This document shows positions 1 to 7,806 of a stretch of 63,556 nt of DNA, piece by piece. The DNA comes from a virus, in the IMG/VR virus record IMGVR_UViG_3300010157_000064, positions 1 to 63,556 of that record; one strand, written 5' to 3'. The notes under the pieces are model-generated. The model saw only the letters and a program-made list of their open reading frames with translations. It searched no databases and was not told the origin of the DNA. A program made the position numbers and the translations under genes. Position 1 is the stretch's first letter. Every line of letters starts with the position of its first letter.

Positions 1-233
1 TTTAATTTGTTTACAATTATTTTTTCACCAAAATGTTTTTCCAAAACTTCTATATGGCTCTTATCTAAAGAATTCAATAGATCTAGCACACTTTTTGATC
101 CAAGGCCACCCAGAACAGATATGGTTTTTCCCAAATGCCACTGATCAAAAAAATGTCTGAACTCCGGAAGAAGTTCTTTTACTTTTTTATCAAAGAAAAT
201 GATTTCTTCAATGTTTTTTAAATTTATTTCCAT
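1..233 (-). CDS. Hypothetical protein, C-terminus outside the window
   Basis: A minus-strand reading frame is open from an ATG at 233 to the window edge, giving at least 77 residues (MEINLKNIEEIIFFDKKVKE...). It is rich in charged and hydrophobic residues, with a central GGLGSKSVLDLL segment and no recognisable catalytic motif. It diverges from the baseplate gene at 284 across a 50-nt spacer. It may be another baseplate or tail gene by position, but that is inference only. I do not recognise the family. Confidence 0.6.
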   Translation of the reverse strand, partial: MEINLKNIEEIIFFDKKVKELLPEFRHFFDQWHLGKTISVLGGLGSKSVLDLLNSLDKSHIEVLEKHFGEKIIVNKL

Positions 234-283
234 GATACTCTTTTAATTTACCCTTACTAAAGTAGTACAAAAGGAGATAAAAA

Positions 284-1282
284 ATGGCCGATGATGTTTT
301 TAGACCACAAATGCCAACAGAAGGATCCGGATTAAATATAAAAGGAAATCCGCCACCCGAATTCCTGAAGATGATGAAAGAAGCTAGAGGAGAAAGCACA
401 GAACCAAAATCGGGTTTTGGGAACATGGCCTCGAACGAAGTTGCTAAGCCTTTCTCCGCTCCTGCGGAGCCAAGAGAAGTTAGTACCGGCCATCTTAAAG
501 AGCTTTTAGATATCATTAAAAGCTCCAACGCTATTTACGAAGAAGTGCAGTTGCCTTCTAAAGGAAAGTTTTATGATGGTACAAATGGTCCTGCCAACGG
601 TGTTGTTTCTATCAGACCCATGACAGGCGAAGAAGAACAGATTTTGGCTACTCCTCGTTTTGTTAAAAGAGGACAAGCTATCAATATGATTTTCGAAAAA
701 TGTATCAAAGAAGGAAAGCAGTTTAGAACTGAAAACTTGTTGACCGTTGATAGAACTTATCTTTTGATATATTTACGAGGAATATCTTATACTCCAAAAT
801 ACGAAGTAGAAATCAAGTGTTCGGAATGCGAATCTAAGTTTTCTCATACCATCGATTTGAGCACAATGCTTGTTGATCAATGTCCTGACGAATACGGACC
901 AAATCTTCAAGATGTATTGCCAACAACAAAGCTTCCATTCTCATACCGACTATCAACAGGCAAAGATGAGCAAGAAATAACAGATCACAGAGAACGTAGA
1001 GTGAAAGCGTTCGGTGATTCAGCCACTGATGATACTCTAACCTTCAGAACTGCTTCTTTGCTACAGGACATTGATGGAATTTCAAATAAAAATGAACTTC
1101 AAATTCTTCTAAAGAATCTGCCTATCAACGATGTTTCTTATATTAGAAATTGTATCAACGAGCCACCTTTTGGAGTAGATACTAATATTTCTATAATTTG
1201 TCCTTCGTGCTATGCAGAGTTCGATATAGATCTACCTCTTGAAGCAAGTTTTTTCTTTCCCAGGCGGAAGAAGGGGCAGTAA
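284..1282 (+). CDS. 26: T4 gp26-like baseplate hub protein
   Basis: The 332-aa product resembles T4 gp26, a baseplate hub assembly protein. Visible hallmarks are the segment VSIRPMTGEEEQIL at about residues 109-122 and two CxxC pairs (CSECES near 179 and CPSCYAEF near 307) that could bind zinc. The start has a good ribosome binding site, AAGGAGAT, 8 nt upstream. The first 60 residues are proline- and glycine-rich and probably disordered. It ends in a basic tail just after a TTTTTTC heptamer; a gp51-like frame continues in -1 from that point, so a longer fused product is likely also made. Downstream is a probable structural protein. Confidence 0.8.
   Translation: MADDVFRPQMPTEGSGLNIKGNPPPEFLKMMKEARGESTEPKSGFGNMASNEVAKPFSAPAEPREVSTGHLKELLDIIKSSNAIYEEVQLPSKGKFYDGTNGPANGVVSIRPMTGEEEQILATPRFVKRGQAINMIFEKCIKEGKQFRTENLLTVDRTYLLIYLRGISYTPKYEVEIKCSECESKFSHTIDLSTMLVDQCPDEYGPNLQDVLPTTKLPFSYRLSTGKDEQEITDHRERRVKAFGDSATDDTLTFRTASLLQDIDGISNKNELQILLKNLPINDVSYIRNCINEPPFGVDTNISIICPSCYAEFDIDLPLEASFFFPRRKKGQ
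1249..1255 (+). promoter_or_regulatory. Candidate -1 ribosomal frameshift site
   Basis: The heptamer TTTTTTC sits in the zero frame as T TTT TTC (AGT codon at 1247-1249, then TTT and TTC), an exact X XXY YYZ slippery site. Slipping -1 here joins the gp26-like gene to the downstream gp51-like frame, which opens only 6 nt before the site (TGA at 1240-1242) and has no usable start codon of its own. I have not verified a stimulatory RNA structure downstream. Confidence 0.7.
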
Positions 1283-1479
1283 ACCCAAGCCTAGAACTAT
1301 GGAAGGGGTTAGCGGATGAAATATTTTTCTTCCAATATCACTTACGTCTGGATCCTGAAAAAACTATGAGATTGCCAATAAATCTTCGAAGATATATGAT
1401 AGAGAAATTTATTGAGCAAAAAGAAAACGAAAACCAAGCAATGGAAAAGTCAAGACGAAAGTCGCAATCTAAGAGGTAA
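1255..1479 (+). CDS. 51: gp51-like extension, probably made by -1 frameshifting
   Basis: In the -1 frame after the slippery site, 74 codons run to TAA at 1477-1479. The sequence resembles T4 gp51 (baseplate hub assembly catalyst): ELWKGLADEIFFFQYHLRLD followed by PEKTMRLPINLRRYMIEKFIEQ. No ATG, GTG or TTG occurs before the internal ATG at about 1371, which would remove the conserved part. Expression therefore most likely depends on -1 frameshifting from the gp26-like gene, giving a fusion of about 398 residues. A sequencing error could also create this arrangement, but the exact slippery heptamer argues against it. Confidence 0.65.
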   Translation, partial: LSQAEEGAVNPSLELWKGLADEIFFFQYHLRLDPEKTMRLPINLRRYMIEKFIEQKENENQAMEKSRRKSQSKR

Positions 1480-1482
1480 AAG

Positions 1483-2223
1483 ATGTCAAAAGAAAGATAT
1501 CAAAACCCCACTGTGGGGGACAGCGTAAATTTAAGGTTGTTTACTTATAACAGCAATAATAGAAGAGATGTTCAAGAAATAGAACAAGTAGAAATCTATA
1601 CGCTGGACCCCACGGAAAGAACCGAGGACAATCCAGAAGGTCTTAGGCTGGTACAAATAATAGATGGATCTTCTGTTGTTAAAGAGGATACTGGTCGATA
1701 TCTTGTAACAATCGATGCCTCTAGTCCTATTTATACAATAGGCGAGTATAAGGATAAGTGGAAAGTAAAGTTTCAAGATAATGATTCTTTTACTGCTACA
1801 ATTGCTAACAACTTTACTCTCTATCCTGATTTGTGGTTTACAACTTCTTTACCACCTGTTTATGATTTTAGTTTTAATTTTAGACCAAATAGAATAAGAA
1901 GAGGTTCTAAGAGATATTTGATTATTCAAGTAGTACCAAATGTGCCAAGAGGCCCAGACTTAGAAAGATATTACGAAAACTTGGCTATAGTCTCAGATTT
2001 AAGAGTATCTATCGAAGTTGACTGTGCAGACTGCGTTCCTGTAGAGCAGGATTTAAGGTTAGTTGTAGATAGACAGATAGTTGATTATAGAGAGAAAATG
2101 TATGCATATTACTTTATCGACACTTCAGAATTAGCGTCAGGAATATACAATGTGTGGTTCGAATTAACGTTTGGAGAAAACACATTCATTTCTGACAAGG
2201 GGGCTTTACAAATACATGATTAA
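1483..2223 (+). CDS. Probable virion structural protein, baseplate-linked
   Basis: The 246-aa product is rich in beta-prone segments and repeated aromatic residues and looks like two or three Ig-like or beta-sandwich modules (for example YFIDTSELASGIYNVWFEL near the C-terminus). A DCADC motif lies near residue 184. It follows the gp26/gp51-like frames by 3 nt with AGAGG just before the ATG, so it is likely co-transcribed with baseplate genes. A structural role is inferred from position and composition. The stop overlaps the ATG of the next gene. Confidence 0.55.
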   Translation: MSKERYQNPTVGDSVNLRLFTYNSNNRRDVQEIEQVEIYTLDPTERTEDNPEGLRLVQIIDGSSVVKEDTGRYLVTIDASSPIYTIGEYKDKWKVKFQDNDSFTATIANNFTLYPDLWFTTSLPPVYDFSFNFRPNRIRRGSKRYLIIQVVPNVPRGPDLERYYENLAIVSDLRVSIEVDCADCVPVEQDLRLVVDRQIVDYREKMYAYYFIDTSELASGIYNVWFELTFGENTFISDKGALQIHD

Positions 2224-3013
2224 AATAGGTTTATATTATCAGTCGGGATATAGATATGTTCCCTGTTTTTATGCTTTAGAGCAATTTAGAAAAGTATATC
2301 CAAATGCACCAATTTCTTTGTATGAAGATAATTCAAACGTACTGTTACCTATAGCTAAAAAGTTTAAATGCGATTATAAAAAAACCATAATTACAGGACG
2401 CAACGGCAATAATAATGGCAGAGAATCTTTTGATTTAAAATCAACAAAAGCTTGGTTTGAAAGAATAAACGAAGCTTGTACTACAGTTTTATCTGAGGCG
2501 GACTGGATCGTTCACTTTGAAGACGATGTTTGGATTAGAAGAGAATTAAGAAGTGAGCCTCCATATGATTTGTCTGGGATTGGTGGGATAGGATGTGATG
2601 TAGGCCTATATGAACACCTACAAACCTCCGTTAGAGGAGCATATGGTTGTGGCGGTTCTATGTTCAATAGAATAAAATTCATAGAAGCATATAAAAAAAT
2701 AAATGAAATTGATTGGGATTTAATGGACAAATTAGCAATAAGTCCAAAGCCATCAGAATGGGCAGATACAGCTATAACAATACTTTTTTTATATTCAAAA
2801 ATGTCTGTTGGTCCATACAACGAACTTGTACAATATAGAAATAGCAAAGCACAAACACTCTTGGACAGAAGAGGTTGGCTTGGATCGATGCAAGAATTAG
2901 AGGAAGAACAAGGAGATGTAGCAATTATACACTGCTGGAAGCCTTACTATTATCCTACAGAAGAAGAAGTAATATATGTTGAAAAAAAATTAGCAAAAAA
3001 AATTTTAAATTAA
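2216..3013 (+). CDS. GT-A-type glycosyltransferase
   Basis: I chose the ATG at 2216 rather than the upstream one at 2171 because AAGGGGGC lies about 10 nt before it and it overlaps the previous stop. The 265-aa product begins MIKIGLYYQSGYRY. It carries WIVHFEDDVWIRRE, where EDD fits the metal- and nucleotide-sugar-binding DxD motif of GT-A enzymes. A later IIHCWKPYYYP segment is histidine-containing. It probably transfers a sugar to a virion or host surface component. Three more glycosyltransferases follow on the opposite strand, ending within 4 nt of this gene's stop. Confidence 0.6.
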   Translation: MIKIGLYYQSGYRYVPCFYALEQFRKVYPNAPISLYEDNSNVLLPIAKKFKCDYKKTIITGRNGNNNGRESFDLKSTKAWFERINEACTTVLSEADWIVHFEDDVWIRRELRSEPPYDLSGIGGIGCDVGLYEHLQTSVRGAYGCGGSMFNRIKFIEAYKKINEIDWDLMDKLAISPKPSEWADTAITILFLYSKMSVGPYNELVQYRNSKAQTLLDRRGWLGSMQELEEEQGDVAIIHCWKPYYYPTEEEVIYVEKKLAKKILN

Positions 3014-3693
3014 AAACATTTTATAATTGGTTTGTTATAATGAGACAACCAAAATTCTTCATTAAAACATACATGTCCCCCTATATCGGAAACACCTCCA
3101 CCTTTTTGTATGACTGCTGCTGGGTATACTAAATATTTATTCTTAAAAGTATTATTTAAATAAATATCTATAACATCAAAGGGTTTATCAAATTTATTTT
3201 CTAATACTTTATCGAAAGATGTGCTGTTAAGGATATATGCTTGAGTGCTAGTGCAACAATCACACTTAATGATGTGGTCCGAATATAGTTTTAGTTCTTT
3301 ATCATGCAAATTTGCTCCAAAATAAAATATATCCCAATTATTTATTTTGGTTAATTCGTTTAATGCTTCTTCGATAATTTGAAGTGCAGTGTAAGTTTCA
3401 TTTTCGTAAAACAAAGCATCATCTTCAAAAATTAAAACATTTTTATATCCTCTATCTTTTGCGATTTGTATTATATTTTTATGTGATAGAGAACAAGCTT
3501 GTCCCAGTAAAAACATTTTATGATTATCATCAACACGATAATCAATAGTATCAAACGCAGAAATTGCTGGGAATCTTTCAACAAACGCATCTAACCCTAG
3601 CCTTTTAAATTGTTCAATCATGAATTCATTTTTATCTTTCCTATGTTCTAAATTTATATAAAACGCACCACTAACAAATTCTTGTATCTTCAT
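3010..3693 (-). CDS. Glycosyltransferase family 25 (LPS-type)
   Basis: The 227-aa protein matches the GT25 / Glyco_transf_25 pattern: an N-terminal YINLEHRKDKNEFM, the diagnostic LGQACSLSHKNIIQIAKD around residue 63, and the acidic LIFEDDALF motif around residue 86. Family members add sugars such as galactose to lipooligosaccharide, or modify collagen in eukaryotes. It is the last gene of a three-gene minus-strand glycosyltransferase run. The acceptor is unknown; host O-antigen change or decoration of virion fibres are both possible. Confidence 0.75.
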   Translation of the reverse strand: MKIQEFVSGAFYINLEHRKDKNEFMIEQFKRLGLDAFVERFPAISAFDTIDYRVDDNHKMFLLGQACSLSHKNIIQIAKDRGYKNVLIFEDDALFYENETYTALQIIEEALNELTKINNWDIFYFGANLHDKELKLYSDHIIKCDCCTSTQAYILNSTSFDKVLENKFDKPFDVIDIYLNNTFKNKYLVYPAAVIQKGGGVSDIGGHVCFNEEFWLSHYNKPIIKCF

Positions 3694-3706
3694 TCGATTC
3701 TTTCTT

Positions 3707-4843
3707 TTAAAATTTATCTAAAAAATTGGTCCACATTGGACCTATATTATTAATGTTAAAATTTTCAAGAATATAAGGGATTCCTTTAGTTCTAATTTCT
3801 TCTTTTAATTCTTGGTTTTCTTCTATCCATTTTATTTTTTCTACAATATTATCAATGGAAGACATATAAGGAGCTGACGTTACTCGTTCCGTCATCATTT
3901 TTTCCATATCGGTTTCTGGTGGAAAATCTAATTTAAAATAATGACCTCCATAGTACTCCTCATGCGAACCTAAAGGATATGAAACAACTATAACCCCCAT
4001 ACCAATAGCTTCAGCCATTGCACAAGAATGTACGTCTTTATAAACGTGACCGTTAGGTGTATACTGTGGGAATATAAAATAATCACTAGTCGCTAATTCA
4101 CTAAATAAAGTTTCCTTATCTATTCCATTACTCAAATCGACATAATCAAATGATTTAAAATTATCACCCCAACCAAGTTTTCTAACAGCATTTAACGCAA
4201 CTTCTCCACCTCTAGACCATTGTGCTGGAAAGATAACTTTTTTATGTTGTCTCTCTAATTTTTTATCTAATATTTCTAACATAACATCTGTGGTCATTGC
4301 GTTGGGTATAATTGAGGTTAATAAATCTGATACATTGTTTCTGAGAAATTCAATATTATCTTTATGATGGCCTTCAGCCCATTTAGATATATTAATATAA
4401 CCCACTTTTAAATTATTTTTAAGTGCGAAATCTTTTAACTCACTTAAATAATAACCCCAAGCTAAATGACACCAATAACATACCGCTTTAGTGATTGTTG
4501 CGTTTAGTTTATCATATTCACCAAACCATAACGAATTAACTAAAACATCAAATTCTGTATTTTTTAAACCATCTAAATTTGGTAGATAAGTATAGGTAAC
4601 ACCATTTACAATGTCTTTACCAGGATTAAAGTTATATCCCCTTTCATTTCTTTGTTTAATTAAATCGTCAGAGGATTTTTCAACGGCAATTACCACATCA
4701 TTACCAGTTTTCGCCAAATATTCAGCAATCAAAATTGATGTGGAGTCTGTTCCTGATAGTCCTGCTTTATTGTATCTCATAGTATCTCCGTTAACGAAGT
4801 TACTTCTTGATCCATTACCGGTTACTGTAAATAATATTCTCAT
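3707..4843 (-). CDS. GT-B-fold glycosyltransferase, GT4-like
   Basis: The 378-aa product starts with a Rossmann-like MRILFTVTGNGSRSN and has the C-terminal donor-binding pattern of GT4 enzymes (SCAMAEAIGMGVIVVSYPLG around residue 280, then SHEEYY). An ATGA overlap with the upstream gene suggests translational coupling. The central CYWCHLAWGYY is unusual and may bind the acceptor. Together with the flanking GT25 and GlcNAc-transferase-like genes it would assemble a short glycan; donor and acceptor cannot be read from the sequence. Confidence 0.65.
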   Translation of the reverse strand: MRILFTVTGNGSRSNFVNGDTMRYNKAGLSGTDSTSILIAEYLAKTGNDVVIAVEKSSDDLIKQRNERGYNFNPGKDIVNGVTYTYLPNLDGLKNTEFDVLVNSLWFGEYDKLNATITKAVCYWCHLAWGYYLSELKDFALKNNLKVGYINISKWAEGHHKDNIEFLRNNVSDLLTSIIPNAMTTDVMLEILDKKLERQHKKVIFPAQWSRGGEVALNAVRKLGWGDNFKSFDYVDLSNGIDKETLFSELATSDYFIFPQYTPNGHVYKDVHSCAMAEAIGMGVIVVSYPLGSHEEYYGGHYFKLDFPPETDMEKMMTERVTSAPYMSSIDNIVEKIKWIEENQELKEEIRTKGIPYILENFNINNIGPMWTNFLDKF

Positions 4844-6081
4844 ATCTTTTTTTCATACCTTTCGCTCCATTGTTTCTCTTTATCAAATAAATACATAACA
4901 ATTTTTTCTGGCTTATCTTGGGAATAAAAATCTGCTAAGTATCTACTGCTTTTCAGCGTGACTAGATCTGGGGATTCTGCTAATGTAAAGTCTTTTCTAA
5001 ATATCTCTTTGCCAGAACTATTATGAATACCAATCGTTAGAAATTCAGGATTGTTAAAATTCGCTTTTTCAAAAAATCCTAAATCCCACTCGCAATTAAT
5101 ATTGTATTTTTGAGAAACAAACTGATTTTCCCAATCTATTGGATTGGGCGGTTCATTAACCTTCAATGTGTAGTCCTGAATTCTACATTTTTTAAAATCA
5201 AAGCCCCCAAAAACTTCGTAATCATGAAGTGTTCTTTTAGTTCCTAGCCCATACTTTGTCATATCTATTTTATGATCTTCTTGCCCAAATAGCTGCCTTG
5301 TTTTGTTGCGAGCAAAAACGTCTCTTTCTCCACTTGTTTTTTTTGTTTTAGAAACAACACCATGATCTTCCCAGTGTTTAGGCCTATTATTTCTAGTGTA
5401 TTCGTGCCAAATATATTGCCGATAAGGACTATAAAAATCATACCCCCAAGTAAAAGCTCTAACACTCAAAGTCGTTTCTTCTGTGTATCCTCCAAAATAA
5501 ATGTCGGGGTCATATGGTACTTCTTCAACAAAACTTCCATCCGCCAAACAAAAGTGAGCACTTATAGTTCTTGCTTTTATAACCTTGGATCTTTGTTTGT
5601 AGTCCATGATGTGATATGGCCTACTCATAAGCAAGCTGTCATAACTAAACTCGTATTGACTCATAAGACATGGTGAAGCTTCATAAACAGTTTGTTCTGG
5701 TTGAAAGGGTGTTAGATATGTTGTTAAAACAGGCTTTTCAGAAAAAGATTTAGACTGATTAAAATCTTCTAACATCATAACATCCCAATTCTCTAGAAAC
5801 CTATGATGACTATCTAATTGCAAAACAAGATCTTCTCCGTTATAAAGATTGTTTGTTATTGCTCTAGCCCATCCTAGACCTTGGCTGTCACTATAATGAT
5901 GTTTGCTTACTCTAAAATTAGAATTTCCATCATACAAGTTGATGTTTTCTGACTCGTCATATTGCCAACAAATACCGAAGACGAATTGGTCGGGATTTTT
6001 TGCTTTTTTCAGCATATCCTCAATTGTTATTGTTAATTGTGGATCTCTATAAGACGCAATTTGAACAAATATTTTACTCAT
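4840..6081 (-). CDS. GlcNAc-transferase-like glycosyltransferase (PF11397 type)
   Basis: The 413-aa protein begins MSKIFVQIASYRDPQLTITI, the hallmark start of the family related to the Dictyostelium Skp1 polypeptide GlcNAc transferase. It also contains LVLQLDSHHRFLENWD (a DxH-type metal motif near residue 93) and a conserved SAHFCLADGSFVEEVPYDPD block. The ATG at 6081 is preceded by CGGAGAAA. It leads the three-gene minus-strand set. Family members put GlcNAc on protein hydroxyls, so glycosylation of a phage or host protein is plausible. The C-terminal 100 residues look like a separate beta-rich module. Confidence 0.7.
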   Translation of the reverse strand: MSKIFVQIASYRDPQLTITIEDMLKKAKNPDQFVFGICWQYDESENINLYDGNSNFRVSKHHYSDSQGLGWARAITNNLYNGEDLVLQLDSHHRFLENWDVMMLEDFNQSKSFSEKPVLTTYLTPFQPEQTVYEASPCLMSQYEFSYDSLLMSRPYHIMDYKQRSKVIKARTISAHFCLADGSFVEEVPYDPDIYFGGYTEETTLSVRAFTWGYDFYSPYRQYIWHEYTRNNRPKHWEDHGVVSKTKKTSGERDVFARNKTRQLFGQEDHKIDMTKYGLGTKRTLHDYEVFGGFDFKKCRIQDYTLKVNEPPNPIDWENQFVSQKYNINCEWDLGFFEKANFNNPEFLTIGIHNSSGKEIFRKDFTLAESPDLVTLKSSRYLADFYSQDKPEKIVMYLFDKEKQWSERYEKKI

Positions 6082-6122
6082 TTAGTTTCTCCGTAAACTA
6101 AGCGAGTAAGAGAATTATTTTT

Positions 6123-6299
6123 TTAAGTTGCAGCATTGCAGGGTCCCGGTCCTCCAGCAACTCCGCAAGCTTTTACATCTCTGGGTTTTGGACCTGCGTC
6201 TCTAGGGCCCGGCTTAAAAAGGCTAGCTTGTGCCTTGCCTTTACTTATAAACATTTCTTTTAATTTTACCCACTCTTTAAATGTTTTGAATTGTGCCAT
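6123..6299 (-). CDS. Small protein with capsid-targeting-like N-terminus
   Basis: This 58-aa protein starts MAQFKTFKEWVKLKE. The initial aromatic motif followed by LKE (residues 13-15) matches the N-terminal pattern shared by many proteins in this window and resembles the T4 capsid-targeting sequence. The rest is glycine-, proline- and alanine-rich. There is no Shine-Dalgarno sequence, but TATATATA lies 5 nt upstream. A longer frame to 6533 exists on this strand, but it lacks the pattern and would run across the divergent gene at 6322. Confidence 0.5.
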   Translation of the reverse strand: MAQFKTFKEWVKLKEMFISKGKAQASLFKPGPRDAGPKPRDVKACGVAGGPGPCNAAT

Positions 6300-6304
6300 A
6301 AAAC

Positions 6305-6312
6305 TATATATA
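6305..6312. promoter_or_regulatory. TATATATA in divergent spacer, candidate late promoter
   Basis: This symmetrical box lies in the 22-nt gap between divergent starts at 6299 (minus) and 6322 (plus). It is 5 nt from one ATG and 9 nt from the other. Neither gene has a clear Shine-Dalgarno sequence. Confidence 0.35.
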
Positions 6313-6321
6313 CTTAAAGAT

Positions 6322-6537
6322 ATGATTAAACAAATACTTGTGACTTTTATTATTATTTTTATTATTTGTGCTTTTATTTCACTGAAAGAAACAGAAGAAC
6401 TTGGGGGAACAACCTGCGAAGACACAACCGATTGCCTCGAAGGACAAACAGCAGGTAAAAATAAAAAATTAAATGCAATTAAATGGCTAGTAAACAAAGA
6501 ATACAGAAGGGGATATGTTGTAGGGTCTAACAACTAA
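6322..6537 (+). CDS. Small membrane or exported protein
   Basis: From the ATG at 6322 the 71-aa product begins MIKQILVTFIIIFIICAFIS, a hydrophobic helix that could be a membrane anchor or signal sequence. A polar tail follows with two cysteines (TTCEDTTDCLEG). An in-frame extension upstream to 6136 is antisense to the small minus-strand gene and is GC-rich and unlike coding sequence, so I exclude it. The next gene starts 4 nt after the stop, so the two are probably co-transcribed. Function unknown. Confidence 0.5.
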   Translation: MIKQILVTFIIIFIICAFISLKETEELGGTTCEDTTDCLEGQTAGKNKKLNAIKWLVNKEYRRGYVVGSNN

Positions 6538-6541
6538 AAAT

Positions 6542-6793
6542 ATGAAACAATTTCAAGAATGGATAATAAACGAAGCAGAAAACTCAAGCAATAAAACCAA
6601 AGCTATGGTTGCATTAGTAGACGCACTAAGAGACGTATTTGGTAAATACGATATAGCAACAAGAAAAAAAGTATGGGAAGAAATTACATCAGCTCATGGA
6701 AAAGAACTAGTCGCTAAGCTGGTGCGGAATCCGAAAACATATTTAAGCGATAGCGAGTTTATCAAACTAATACAAAAAGGCAGTAAAAAATAA
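6542..6793 (+). CDS. Small protein with capsid-targeting-like N-terminus
   Basis: The 83-aa protein starts MKQFQEWIINEAEN. Residues 9-12 read INE then A, which is a textbook fit to the T4 gp21 protease rule [LI]xE followed by a small residue. The remainder is helical and charged (ALRDVFGKYDIATRKKVWEEI). It is translated just after the small membrane protein. A packaged internal head protein is the leading inference; no enzymatic motif is visible. Confidence 0.6.
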   Translation: MKQFQEWIINEAENSSNKTKAMVALVDALRDVFGKYDIATRKKVWEEITSAHGKELVAKLVRNPKTYLSDSEFIKLIQKGSKK

Positions 6794-7201
6794 TCAAACT
6801 AATTTGTGAACAGAAAATTCTTGGTCTTTATTGGAGTAAACTATTTTTTTAAATCCTAATTGTTTTATCATTTCCATACAACCACCGCATGGCTGACTAT
6901 TGTCTAGTTTATTATTCCTGTTTATACGGGTATTCACGATAGTTAGACCGGAACAATTATCATACCCTAATTTTATCACAGAACTCATTTCTGAATGTGT
7001 ACCAACTACATCGCTTATATTGTGCTTTTGTTTATTTCTGTAATTGTACTTCAAGTTTAATGGATGAGTTTTAGGACTATTGCACCCTATAGACAAAAGC
7101 CTTTTATTGTCAAATATAAAGCTAAAGTGCTTACACCTCTTGTTGTGTCGGCACTTACCAGCTAAAGCAAAACTTATTTCTATTACTTTATCTAAATTCA
7201 T
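6794..7201 (-). CDS. Cytidine/deoxycytidylate deaminase-like protein
   Basis: The 135-aa protein carries the zinc deaminase signature: GTHSEMSS with H69 and E71, and PCGGC with C105 and C108. This matches the [HC]xE...PCxxC motif of the cytidine/dCMP deaminase superfamily. Family enzymes deaminate free nucleosides or nucleotides, or modified bases in nucleic acid. It is shorter than typical dCMP deaminases and close to cytidine deaminase in size. It shares an ATGA overlap with the upstream PD-(D/E)XK-like gene, so the two are coupled. Substrate unknown. Confidence 0.75.
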   Translation of the reverse strand: MNLDKVIEISFALAGKCRHNKRCKHFSFIFDNKRLLSIGCNSPKTHPLNLKYNYRNKQKHNISDVVGTHSEMSSVIKLGYDNCSGLTIVNTRINRNNKLDNSQPCGGCMEMIKQLGFKKIVYSNKDQEFSVHKLV

Positions 7202-7776
7202 CTTGCTTTTTCTCGAAATAAAATATGTGTATTTTCTTCAATATAATTTTTTGCTTTAGGAGTCCATAATTTTTTAATTATGTGTCCTGTCTCTATCATT
7301 TTGTCTATTTCTTTCATAAAAATTCGCACAGCACGATCCGTTTTTGAAAAACCATGATATATTTTATGATCATATTTATCAAGAAAAAACTTGCAAGTTT
7401 CTTTAGGTATCATATAATACATTCCTAATCTCGGAACAACAATATATGCGTCCTGATTACAACAACATTGCAAAGAATAAACCTTAAAGGTAAAGAACTC
7501 TGTATACCGCTCTTCTATTGTTTTTATTTCTATTTTGATTGTTCTGCCATCGTCAAAGTGGTAGATCTTATCAACATTGTGATTAGGCAGTCTTCCTTTG
7601 ATCAATTTGCCTTCGTTGTCTACGCCATGCTCTACAACAGAGCATGGAAACCCACGTTCAGTAAAATCATATCTTAAAGTTATTCCCCAATAGAATTCAC
7701 GTTCGGTAAAATCTTTGATATTTTCTTCAAAAACTTCTTCAGAACGAACGTCTCTTCTTTTTTCCAAGCTATTCAT
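7198..7776 (-). CDS. Possible PD-(D/E)XK nuclease-like protein
   Basis: The 192-aa product has VDKIYHFDDGRTIKIEIKT, in which an acidic residue, a spacer and ExK (EIK, near residue 83) are arranged as in PD-(D/E)XK nucleases. A beta strand (DAYIVVPR) and a helix follow. The start has AGGAGATGATCT upstream. It precedes the deaminase with a 4-nt overlap, and an RNA ligase lies upstream. The nuclease reading is an inference from motif spacing; a non-catalytic fold relative is possible. Confidence 0.35.
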   Translation of the reverse strand: MNSLEKRRDVRSEEVFEENIKDFTEREFYWGITLRYDFTERGFPCSVVEHGVDNEGKLIKGRLPNHNVDKIYHFDDGRTIKIEIKTIEERYTEFFTFKVYSLQCCCNQDAYIVVPRLGMYYMIPKETCKFFLDKYDHKIYHGFSKTDRAVRIFMKEIDKMIETGHIIKKLWTPKAKNYIEENTHILFREKAR

Positions 7777-7806
7777 AGATCATCTCCTAATCAATATTAT
7801 AGTTGA

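Noticed and set aside
6136-6321. N-terminal extension of the plus-strand frame at 6322
   Set aside because: It covers the antisense of the small tagged gene and has no start signal. Coding character begins at 6322.
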